A stretch of DNA of 64,000 nucleotides, taken from positions 2,277,501 through 2,341,500 of the forward strand of contig OZ037766.1 of assembly GCA_964035545.1 (NCBI GenBank), read 5' to 3'. The notes under the pieces were generated by a model. That model made no database searches and was not told the origin of the DNA. It saw only the letters and a program-made list of their open reading frames with translations. The translations under genes and the position numbers were made by a program. This document shows, piece after piece, positions 14,711-25,306 of the stretch; the first letter of the stretch is position 1, and every line of letters begins with the position of its first letter. The stretch is from Bugula neritina (lineage: Eukaryota; Bryozoa; Gymnolaemata; Cheilostomatida; Bugulidae).

Positions 14711-15614
14711 GGCTGAAGATTTGGATCTGGGCAAGACGTAAGTGTTCCATTTTGCTTACTTTTTCATTTGTGCTATTAATTTATTACTTGTGCCCCTTGT
14801 ACCTAAATAAACTGTCCTATATGTATTATAATTAAAGGCACCTTAATATTATATTTACAATTTAATTAAATGGATGGTGAAGTAAAGAAGATAACATTTT
14901 AAACAATCAGCTGTGAAATTCCAGGCGTCTATCTTGTATGTCAGCAGTATATTATTATGACAGCTATAATGATACTCCTTGGAATGTTACTATATATAGT
15001 TATACAACTAGTTTAGATAAAACTTACTGACATAGTCTCTGCATATATGATACACATCTGTTTATTCTCTCAACACTATATCACGCCTATCAGACCTTCA
15101 TTTGTTTATAGCCAAGTTCCATGTTGTTGCCCGTGTGCACAATGAAAACTGTTTATATGGCAACATAAATGCTTATAGTTAGCAACTCTATATAAGTAAG
15201 TTCTACTTTGTTTGAGTTTATTTGTGTTGTATCATATATAGGGATAAGGGGGGAGGGGGGGGGGTACAACGGTCATAGGGGTATAGAAAGCTGGTCAAAT
15301 TGTGAGAGAACTTATTGACTTGGAATTTTTTTAATAAAAAGGTATAAATAACATTATAATTATTCAGCCATTGTAGTTTCAACACTTGCTGAGCATACAT
15401 GTTATAGAGCTAGGCGAGTCAAAAACTGTTTTTACTCATTCTTTGTAATTTTTTTAAAATGTCTTTACAGCTTTATAACTTTTTACACTCAAAAGTAACA
15501 AACCTAGTTTTTACTGATATTGTTGTCATTGCTTGTCTCGATATCTACATTGCCTAACTATATATAGTATAAATTATCCTTGAGCCACATTTATTTTCAA
15601 CAATTAGCCACACA

Positions 15615-16583
15615 GGGCACAATGGGCCACGCTGATCGGGGCACAATGGGCCACTTGATTATTGCACGCCGATCACTGTTTTTAGTTTGTTTTCTTGAAA
15701 AATAGTTGAAATGGTTATAAAATCTACAGATAGAGCCATTTCTGACCTTTTTGTAAAATATCCAAGACATCATGGTCAGACTATAAAAATAAAAAGTTAA
15801 GCTGCCCTCATATATATACTGATATATATATATACCTCTGGTGAGATTAAAGCTTTGCCATTTTATACATCTTACAAAACACTCTGCTGTTGCTACTAAT
15901 GGATAGTCATGATGTTCATTATACGTTATATTAATGAGGGAATATATGTGTATTTGCTTGACTAAAATAAATTTTGATTTGCTCATTCCCCTCCCCCTTC
16001 CGCACCCAGCCACAAACTTCAACCATGCACCTTAGCTACAGTTCATATATAAGAAAAAAGTTCACCCGGAGTTTTGTAGCGTATGCTATAACTTAAGTTT
16101 TTTCCGATGAAAGTTCCTGTGAAGTAGAAATAGAAAAAACATTTTTAGTTCTTAACAGTAGAAATGAGTGATGTGCGTTTGATTTTGCCTCCCCCTGCTG
16201 TCTGTTCTGGCACAAACTGTACAGCTAAAACATTATTTTTGCCGTAGATCTAAAATAATATATATGTTCATTTATTTGTAGTATCAAATAAATAAAGATC
16301 AGATGCAAGCAAATCAGCAATGTTTCAATTTATTTGTTGTATCCCCCCATGCAGTGACCCATTGTACCCTAGCTAGTACTGGGGCACAATGGCCCAGTTT
16401 TTTGTCATGAACATTTTGCTATTCTGAAAGTTGCAAAAGAGATAGAAACAACAAACTGATACCTATAATAGACAACTGGTGTAGCATTTAGACTAGAAGT
16501 TTTTAAATTATAGTAACTTGAAAAACGGACGAATATATGAGAGTTAAATTTCAAAATTCGGCCCATTGTGCCCCCCCCCCCCC
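15615..16583. mobile_element. Possible DNA element with GGGCACAATGGGCC repeats
   Basis: GGGCACAATGGGCC occurs at 15615-15628 and 15638-15652. A variant is at 16381-16395. The reverse complement GGCCCATTGTGCCCC is at 16560-16574, running into 13 Cs, and a weaker reverse copy GACCCATTGTACCCT is at 16356-16370. Inward-facing copies about 950 bases apart suggest a non-autonomous DNA transposon with subterminal repeats. I found no clear target duplication and no transposase. Confidence 0.35.
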
Positions 16584-16985
16584 TGTTACCCCTACTACTT
16601 TTTCTATAGAGCTTTGTCATAGAATTCCTATAGATATATAAATGTTGAGATATAAAGAGTAGAAGTAAATAGAGTTTCATGCATGCTTGTTATTGAAATT
16701 TATAAGAAACATACTTTATTTGATGCGGGTTGAAAGCTTTTTATTCAAACATAGACTTTACTTTATATGTATGCATGTATTGAAAAATTGTACAACTAGT
16801 GGTAAAAACTGATATTAGAATCCATTTCAAAATTTAATTTTACAAACTTATTTAATTTCAAAACAACAGGAAGCATAAACATTAGCTAAATAATTATTGG
16901 TAAAATGAGTATAATTTTTTTTGTTTTTTTTTAGTTATAATATATGTATTAAGACAAAAGAGGTGCTGTGTAATCAGTGTTGTAT

Positions 16986-16991
16986 TTAATA
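16986..16991 (-). terminator. Conserved 3' end of B2
   Basis: The minus strand reads GTATATTAAATACAAC about 45 bases after the B2 stop. The same block, with the adjacent CAATCAAGCCA region, follows B3 at about 22821-22840. ATTAAA is the probable poly(A) signal, and its conservation in both copies supports it. Confidence 0.5.
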
Positions 16992-17034
16992 TACAATCAA
17001 GCCAGTTGCGAGGTTAGTCAAGGGTGCGAGTCAC

Positions 17035-19175
17035 TTATGGACTATTCTGCATTTTATCTAGGTCTTCTAGTGATGGTGCAGCCGTTCCTTCGGGATCATC
17101 ATTTTCAATATCACTACCTCCACTACCTCCAGTATTTCCTCCTGTCCCTACACCATCTGATTGAGCCTGTGATGAAGATGGTCCTAGAATCACTCGACAG
17201 TAAGCTCTGCACAGTCCACTTCCATAGGAGTTGTACATGTGATGCCTGTTGAGACCGATACTCATTTCGCTGCTGGTAGGAGTAAGAAGGTTGGGGTGTC
17301 CCACCCGGTTGTATAGTGAATAGGAGCTAGACATGGAAAATCTGTGGTCCTGGACAGTCCAACGAATATAACTAAAACATAATATTGTAAATTAGGTGTA
17401 ATTTCAAAATGTTGCAGCTGATTGACAACTAAAAGCACTAATTACCAATATTACCAATACTAATTACTCAATATAATAATTTTATTATTTATTACCAATT
17501 TTCAATTGTTATGTATTACAATTTGTCAATATCTACAACTAATATTATATAAGATCAAATTTTTTTGCCTGAAACTATTCACATTTTTGTTACTGAATTT
17601 TACCATGTGCAGTAATTTTATGCCATTACCAATATTTTCAGAAAGTTTTTGCTAAAAGGTTAATACTCTCACCTGTAGCTGTTGTCATCAGGATGAGAAT
17701 GGGCGTGTTTATAGCCTAGATAGTTGTAGGAATATTGAGAGGCACCATTATTTCTCAGTCTGACAGTAGCATCTTTCCCTCTTCCGTAGATGTGTGTCTT
17801 ATCAGAGGCTATGCAGAAAAATAATAAACTGTAAAAATCAGTATAGTTTAAATGAATCTGCTGATAAGTTTTACTTAATCTTTGAGTCAAATATCTATTT
17901 TGCTTGATAGAAATTTAATTATGTATGTCAAAAATATATACTATAAATAGCATAATATAACATTTCAAATAGTGTTTATACACATATGTTTGTGTCTGTT
18001 GATTTGAATATTTTTATCATTTATAATGCAAACTTTTAAACATGAAGCTGAAATATATAAACTGTGAACTAGAATAAATATTATGCTCATATAATTAATG
18101 AATGCAGTAAGTATTAAAATAAAATATTATTTTCAAACTTACAGTAGTTGCTATTTGATATGCTATAAACATATCTGTATTGTTCAGGGACATCCATGTA
18201 GAAGTAACAATATATGCCAGACGCTGTGTTAGGAAGAGAAGCAGTAACCCTGAAAATAAACACCAGTTATTGTTTAATTGCATGAGCACTGTACTCATTA
18301 ATTGCTGTATTTTATATGTCTTGGATATATATAGCAGTAATATTTAAAGTGTAAAAAAGTTGGTTCACATAAAATGGAAAATTTTGTATATATAATATAG
18401 TCCTTCAAAATATTGACTAGGAAAATGACAACAACTTTAGGATACTATTGTATTAAATATCTTACACGTAGTTCATGTTGCACAAGGAATTTGGAGTCGT
18501 GTATGGGTTGCTATCAGAGAAAGTGAAGTACGTAGAATTGTCACATCCTAAACCAGTTTGCAGGTTGCAATAGAAGTAAGTGGCATGGGCATATCCTGTA
18601 ATAAATATTCTTTGATGTCATCTATTGTGTGCATGGTGAAATTTTAGTAACGAATAATGTCGAGAAACATTTAGGTAATAAAAAAATTAGAAATCTGCTG
18701 AAATATCCAATTTTTTATTGTGTCTTTGACTTGTAATAAAAAGTTTCAGTAAAGAATTTAGTGATTACAAATTATTCTTTACAGAATTTTCCTTCAAAAA
18801 GCAATTTTCTGATAAAAATCAGATTGCTAACATTTAATTTTTTAATAAAATATTTGCATTTACTAACTGAAAATATATTTTTTTGAGTCATGGTATTTAA
18901 AAAAATAGAATAAGAAAATTAAGCGGGAATGTGAGTTTTATAATTATATATATGTCAGTATTTCAAAGTATTTCAATCTTGACATTAATAACTTTGCACA
19001 CCATTTACTTGCACTTGATTTTACTATATTTACTAATTAAAACTGTAGAAACAGAAAATTTAAATTTACTGTTCAATTATAGAGCAAAGCTCCCTTTTTA
19101 AATTTAATAAATGTAATAAAAGAAAAACTTACCAACTAGAATTGCGACCACCAGGAGGTTGAAAGTGAGAGCCAT
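17035..19175 (-). CDS. Gene B2: secreted six-cysteine family protein
   Basis: Minus-strand coding exons 19133-19175, 18466-18595, 18143-18249, 17673-17808 and 17035-17371; phases 1,2,1,2; 250 residues. The first exon encodes the signal peptide (MALTFNLLVVAILVGYAHA). Cysteines are at 24, 32, 53, 72, 193 and 197, in CNLQTGLGC, LCNMNYV, YCYFYMDVPEQYRYVYS and GLCRAYCR. The centre has HIYGRGKDATVRLRNNG and the His-rich KHAHSHPDDNSY. Then come YIRWTVQD and LLTPTSSEMSIGLNRHH. The C-terminus is a Gly/Ser linker and the acidic tail ENDDPEGTAAPSLEDLDKM. It is nearly identical to B3 in exon sequence, promoter and 3' flank. I recognise no named domain. It is secreted, and three disulphides are possible. 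Matrix or structural use is a guess. Confidence 0.87.
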
Positions 19176-19237
19176 GTTGAAGTTGAATGACAAGCCAACA
19201 GTTCAGCATGTGATGAATTCTAGAGTCTAACCTTCAC

Positions 19238-19245
19238 CTTTTATA
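19238..19245 (-). promoter_or_regulatory. TATA box and conserved promoter of B2
   Basis: The minus strand has GGGTATAAAAGG about 65 bases before the ATG. Upstream DNA to about 19350 (AACACTCCAGATTTTATC, AAACAGTTGA, GATTTGATATATTGTTTGAT) is almost identical to the B3 promoter, so both genes are probably expressed alike. Confidence 0.7.
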
Positions 19246-19477
19246 CCCTCAGTTTGGCAGACAAACACTCCAGATTTTATCAAACAGTTGAAGCGTGAGT
19301 TGAAGTCATCTAAAACAGATTTGATATATTGTTTGATCTGAATGAGATTATTCTATAGCGCAACATGCACTGGTAGATATTGCAGGTTTAATGGGCTACA
19401 TATAGACTTCTGAAATATTGCTCTATAAATCTTGCAACAGCTGAGTGTACGTGTTGCGTGTATATTCGAGTTTAATA

Positions 19478-19869
19478 ATTTCATTGCTGAACTGTGGGTC
19501 ATTTTACTTAATTTAGTAGACACTTGAAATCTCCAGTTTTTAGCTATTTTTTAAAATTTAGGTACTTTCAGAGAGTTATGGTTATTTCATAACACTCTGC
19601 AATCAAAAGTTGCTAAATAATTATGAAAAAACATGGGAAATCAAGCAAAATTAAGAACAACGTTAATTATATATAAATAATTAACGTTGTTCTTAATTTT
19701 GCTTGATTTCCCATGTTTTTTCATAATTATTTAGCAACTTTTGATTGCAGAGTGTTATGAAATAACCATAACTCTCCGAAAGCACCTAAATTTTAAAAAA
19801 TAGCTAAAAACTGGAGATTTCAAGTGTCTACTAAATTAAGTAAAATGACCCACAACTCAGCAATGAAAT
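19478..19869. repeat. Nearly perfect 193-bp inverted repeat with 6-bp loop
   Basis: The left arm 19478-19670 is the reverse complement of 19677-19869 with only a few mismatches, including two at the tips and two near ACTTTCAGAGAG/CTCTCCGAAAG. The centre is GTTAATTAT-ATATAA-ATAATTAAC. A diverged direct copy of the right-arm end lies at 19928-20000 (AGCTAAAAACTGGAGATTTC, AAATTAAGTAAAATGACCC). This is a foldback or MITE-like structure, or a recent inverted duplication. No gene is inside. Confidence 0.92.
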
Positions 19870-20374
19870 CTTGGGTGTGTCCATTCATATTTTACTAGTT
19901 TTGAGCAAAAACCCATGTTCATTAGCAGCTAAATTGTAAGAAATAGCTAAAAACTGGAGATTTCCAGTGTGTACTATATATAAATTAAGTAAAATGACCC
20001 TTGAAATAGCCTATTTTAATAGAAAATCAGAAGTTGATCAGTATATTGATCATACACAACTGTGTAGTATATGCCCATAGACTATTTGATTATCGTTTGC
20101 TTTGCAAATTATTTACCTGAAATGAAATATTTTAGTATATACTGCAAATATTTTCATAGCATAAATATGAGCATTGGCATTTACTAATTATATGTATTTT
20201 ATTATGTCTGCTCTTTTAAAATGTTGCATAGCTGGAATATATGTAATATACACATTTTTATCCATATTATTTAAATACAAGAGATTTGAAAAATTCTTGC
20301 GTAATGCTAAGCAACTACACTTTTGTAGTATAAAAGATAATATGCTAGATGTTTCCGGTTGCATACACTATAAT

Positions 20375-22440
20375 ACATTGGCAAATCCAACAATTCAAAA
20401 GATGTAAAGATAGCATCAGTGACATCAAAGCATATTGCAACAACTAATTATATATAGCTCCCATTTTATATAGCACCATTAAACTAGTGTAAACAGATTA
20501 TTTATATACTTAACTGCTCAATAGGTCATTAAACACCAAGTTGCTTCACAATTATAGTATTTATGGTTCATTAATATTAGCTTTGTTGTTTGGCTATCGT
20601 GTTGCACTGTACAAGGAAAGTAAAGGTAAATGTAGGCATATAATTGCATTCCTGGATAAATGGGCCGGGTTATATATAGCAGTTCTATAGGATGATGAGT
20701 TTTTCTATAATTTATCTTTTTTCCTGAATTGCATATACTGCAACGGCAAAACTATGCGGAACCTGAGTTTCTAAGGCCAAAGCAGAATGAACAAAGGAGT
20801 GTGCCTTTGTTATTAAAACAAAATGAAGAACTTTTGAATATACTAGTGTCTATAGCTTACATACAAAGTTTTAATGGGCATAGCTATATTTAGTAGCTTT
20901 TAATCTAATGAACAGTTGTAGTGGTCAGCATTAAATAATATTAAATAAAAATAAAAAATGTAAAGAAAGCATATAATATATAAGCCTAAATTAAAAGGTT
21001 GCAGGGTTATGTGCGTATTATTTACTATTGAACTAGCTGTCCATTGTTCAAACAGCACAAATTCATCAGAAAACATATTATTAGTAATGAGCAAGAAAAG
21101 CAAGTGAGCATGTGGATATTATTTCTGTTCTTGTTTAAAGATGAAAACTTGCTGGAGAATTTCTGCAGCACGTAATAATTGACTAGCAAAAAAGAGATTT
21201 GAGTTAGAATAGTATATTTGCTTGAAAATCTACTGTATTAAATTTTTGCTGCCCAATAACATTGACTAAATAAAATTAATGTTTTACTGAAGCTAGAGAG
21301 GATGGAGTTTGAAATAGTGTAGTGGCTGTGGGAAGTATACGCCACCACTATCCCCTACCTAAGTACTTGTATTATATTATGAGGCATAAAGTCCCCAAGA
21401 GACAACAACTCAGTTAGCAATGCTGCAATTCTGTGCAGCACTACTGCGGGAAGCCTATACTAACCAATCAGGACCAACCTTCCGACACCCAGCCTCAGTT
21501 GGAGGATAACTGTCAGCTGAATAAGCTAACTTTGTGTAACTGTTTCTGTAATTGTACTCTTTTGTTACTTTCTTTATGACTCTTTATGAACCTCAATAAA
21601 GTTCTTTCATTAAAGTTAACGAGTTTCGAGCTTTGCATAACATCATAGTGGACACGCAGTAATTACTCGTGCATACATAACACCCCACTTATAGTAGTGC
21701 ATAAAGCTACAACAGCTGCGACAGCGGTGAGATAATTGACCAAGATAAAGTGCAATCTTCAAGCCCAATCTAGTGCAAAACCTTCACAAATACCATCCAG
21801 ATGCAGCATTAAAAACATCTTTGTCAGCAATCATATAGCCTTTCTGCTGCTTAATAAAAAAAAACGCAAAGTGCATTAGATGGTCTAGTTTTTTAAGTGT
21901 TCCTGTATAATGAAGATTTAGTCATAGTTAAGAGTAGTCAAAATGAGTCTTGACAGAGTGTACACACGATTGGCTTTAATGCAACTTCATTACTGACCCT
22001 TTATTTACTCTTTATTTATACTCTATTAGAAGCTAGACGCAGTTACATATACCACAAAAGAAAAGCTATATAATAAAACCTATAATTACAGTTAAATCTG
22101 ATATAGCAACTTTAGTAAACCATTATATTATGTAAAATAATCTCTTGGGTAAAGCTATACTTACAGAAGAATAATTATTTTTTATTAACTGTGATAAACA
22201 CTAGTGATTCTTAGATGCATGTGTTATTGATTATTATGATTTTATTAAAGAAACAATTTGTTTATTTGAATTGTCTAATTGCTATAATATGAGTCATTGG
22301 GAACATATTAATACGAATGTGAAGAAAGCATGTAGGGAATGTTATAGGATTTAAATTGTTTGTGGCTACATATGCATTCCTATATTGCTGTCTACTTCAG
22401 CACAGCATTACAGTGTTGGCAATAAAGTTATAATTGAATA
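20375..22440. repeat. Segmental duplication, copy 1 (5' flank of B2)
   Basis: Collinear with 27375-30040. Long matches start at ATTCAAAAGATG.AAAGA and include GGTTCATTAATATTAGC and CATTGGGAACATATTAAT, ending at GCAATAAAGTTATAATTGAA. This copy carries an LTR-like insert (21318-21642) missing from copy 2 and lacks the MITE of copy 2. A short frame reading SIYGSLILALLFGYRVALYK is open in both copies, but I see no gene around it. Confidence 0.85.
21318..21642 (+). mobile_element. LTR-like segment, possible solo or partial LTR
   Basis: It begins TGTAGTGGCTGTGGGAAG, ends GCTTTGCATAACA, contains AATAAA (21595-21600), and is followed by CATAGTGGACACGCAG, which resembles the primer-binding leader after a Ty3-type LTR. 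It interrupts the segmental duplication relative to copy 2. An alternative end is ATACATAACA at 21682. No clear target duplication and no gag-pol sequence were found. Confidence 0.4.
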
Positions 22441-22878
22441 TAAATTTTGTGAGAGAAAAACCCGTTTGCAATGTTATTTAAATAGTATAATTGCTATTTT
22501 TATGTGAAAATATCGATGTAAATGTAAAGAAAGCGTATGTAGAGAGTTTGCATTTGTATGCTTATAATTAACCTCAATCTTTATACGATTGGGATTGTTT
22601 ATAAGAATGCAGAATATACAAGTTACTATTTGCAGTTTGACAGAGTTTTATTAGGCAATTGGTTGTTAGGTTTGAAAACTTGTAGTTAGTTTTAGCAACT
22701 ATTTAGATTTAAAAGTAATAAAAAAGATGAATTAAAAAAGTAAAATGCTTGTTACAATTTAGCGTTTAGGTAAGATAAAAAGAGCCACAATGCATTATGA
22801 CATAAGATATGGTGTGTTTTGTTGTATTTAATATACAATCAAGCCAATTGTGAAGTTATAGTCAAGGGTACCAGTCAC
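22441..22878. other. 3' flank of B3
   Basis: No gene seen. It contains the probable poly(A) block of B3 (minus strand ATATTAAATACAAC, about 22821-22840), conserved with B2. Confidence 0.45.
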
Positions 22879-25136
22879 TTATGGACTATTCTCAAGCTTA
22901 GCTAGATCTTCTAGTGATGGTGCAGATGTTCCTTCGGGATCGTCACCTTCAAGTTCAGTACCTCCACTACCTCCACTACCTCCAGTATTTCCCCCTGCCC
23001 CTTGACCATCAGGTACATCTGATTGAGACTGGGATGCAAAAGGGCTTTGTATTATTCGACAGAAAGCTCTGCACAGACCACTTCCATAAGAATTGTACAA
23101 GTGATGTCGGTTGAGACCGATACTCATTTCGGTGTTGGTAGGAGTGAAGAGGTTAGGGTGTCCCACACGGCTGGATGCAGGAGCAGTACTGTACATAGAA
23201 AATCTGTTGTCCTGCACAGTCCAACGAATCCAACTAAAAAAGGTATGTTGTAATTTCATTAAATTAATAAATACATCAACTAGACGTCGGGAGTTCTTTT
23301 AAATCTATTAAATAATAAGAATCATAATGTTTTTATTTTAGTTGTTCTCTCAAGTTGTTTTTTAACGCATATATAATAAAATCGCATTTTTATTTTAAAA
23401 TATCCTCATGTTGAACTAATGTTCCACAATCCCCTATAAATAAAAAACCTAAAATGTCAAAATAAAAGACAATAGAAATATCCTTCAGTAAGTACTATAT
23501 AATATAATATAATTAAAGTAAATAACTCATTATACTAATAGAAGTTGTATTTAAGTTTTTATCAGAGTGGAATGCTATAACTAAATTGAATACCAAGTTT
23601 TTGAGGCAGGTTAAAAATCTCACCTGTAGCTGTTGTCATCAGGGTGAGAATGGGCGTGTCTATAGCGAAGATAGTTAGAGAAATATTGAGAGGCACCATT
23701 ATTTCTCAGTCTGACAGTAGCATCTTTCCCATATCCATAGATGTGTGTCTTATCAGAGGCTACAGATATAAATAAAAACAATCAATTTAGTTTCATCCTT
23801 GTTGAAATTTTTAAAGTAACAAAATAAAATGTAAAGTTATTAAATCTAAAAGCCTTAAGCGTTGTTTATTGAGTTCTACCAAAACTGCATCTATGCATGG
23901 TACTACAAACATTAATAATTGTTGACATTACCTAGTTTAAATAAATTTTTCAAGGAAACTACTGTTTCATTAGATTCAAATGTGCATGGTTAGGTTACAA
24001 TAAATAGTATAAAGCAAAAAACCTAATTATTTTTTATACAATTGAGTGAACTAATTCGAAATTTTTACCAGATGTTTCGATAATTCATGAAATATTCAAA
24101 TTTTGAATATAATCCTGCAATATAAATTATATTGGTAACTAAAATAAAAAATTATGTCCATCTATATGTAGACGTAATTTATTAAAATAAAATATTACAA
24201 TAGATAACTTACAGTAGCCGCTATTTGATATGCTGTAAACATATCTGTACTGTTCAGGAACATCCATGTAGAAGTAACAGTAAAAGCCCGAGGCAGTGTT
24301 TGGGAGAGACACGGTAACCCTAAAAATAAACACAAGCTTTATATTGCAAAACAAAACAGCTAATGGTCTATGATCAAACACTATAGCTATTGATTATTGT
24401 ATTTTATGTTTTAGATATAGCAGTATAATATGAAAAGTATGAAGAAAAGTTCACATTTTAAACATTGCTTTAAATAAAATTTTTATTTCTAGTCATTTAA
24501 AATGTTGACTAGAAATATCACAATAACTTCAGGATGCTATTGTATTAAATATCTTACATGTAGTTCATGTTGCACAAGGAGTTTGGAGTCGTGTATGGGT
24601 TGCTACCTAAGAAAGTGAAGTGCGTAGAATTGTCACATCCTGCACCAGTTTGCAGATTGCAGTTGAAGAAAGTTATAGCATGGGCATATCCTGTAATAAA
24701 TATTCCTTGATTTCAACTTTTGTAAGATAAAAACATCAAAAAATTTTAGTAATACATGCATGCATGCTTGGTAAATTTTCATAAAAAACAAAAATGGATA
24801 AAGTGTGAGATTTAGTATTTTATATAATTATTATAGTTGTCTATTATTGTAAAATTTTATGATTATTTTAAAAATATTTCGGGTTTTTATAATTTTTATT
24901 TTGTCTCATCAAAACAAATTAAGTTTTTGACAAGCATTCTTGACTAAAATAATTTTTTTTTAAATTATTCAACATTTTAAAGTCATAAATTAGCTATATT
25001 CAATTTTTTGTATTTTCTTTTTGGAGATGAAAAATTTTTTTTTAGATTTAAACTTGTAAGTTAAAGTCAATAAATGTGATTGAAAAAACTTACCAACTAG
25101 AATTGCGACCACCAGGAGGTTGAGGGTGAGAGCCAT
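22879..25136 (-). CDS. Gene B3: secreted six-cysteine family protein, duplicate of B2
   Basis: Minus-strand exons 25094-25136, 24558-24690, 24213-24319, 23624-23759 and 22879-23233; phases 1,2,1,2; 257 residues. The signal peptide MALTLNLLVVAILVGYAHA differs from B2 by one residue. The six cysteines align with B2 (25, 33, 54, 73, 194, 198). Other shared blocks are FYCYFYMDVPEQYRYVYS, HIYGYGKDATVRLRNNG, RHAHSHPDDNSYSWIRWTVQ and LNRHHLYNSYGSGLCRAFC. A longer GGNTGGSGGSGG linker precedes the acidic tail EGDDPEGTSAPSLEDLAKLE. Exon 2 differs most, with FFNCNLQTGAGC against YFYCNLQTGLGC. Only fixed-length changes keep the frame open, which suggests both copies are functional. Product role unknown. 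Confidence 0.87.
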
Positions 25137-25198
25137 GTTGAAGTTGAATGACAAGTCAACAGTTCAGCATGTGATGAATTCTAGAGTCTAACCTTCGC

Positions 25199-25206
25199 CT
25201 TTTATA
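25199..25206 (-). promoter_or_regulatory. TATA box and conserved promoter of B3
   Basis: The minus strand has AGTATAAAAGGCG, 63 bases before the ATG. The block up to about 25305 is nearly identical to that of B2, including AACACTCCAGATTTTATC and TTTGATATATTGTTTGATC. Confidence 0.7.
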
Positions 25207-25306
25207 CTCTCAGTTTTGTGAAGAAACACTCCAGATTTTATCAAACAGTTGAGGCGTGAGTTGAAGTCATCTAAAACAGATTTGATATATTGTTTGATCT
25301 GAATGA

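Noticed and set aside
14553-14750. Pro/Asn-rich minus-strand frame
   Set aside because: Arises from the degenerate G/T-rich tract; no splice sites, no signal peptide, no relative in the window.
15597-16022. Minus-strand frame of 141 codons
   Set aside because: Runs through GGGCACAATGGGCC repeats and TA-rich DNA; no coding features beyond openness.
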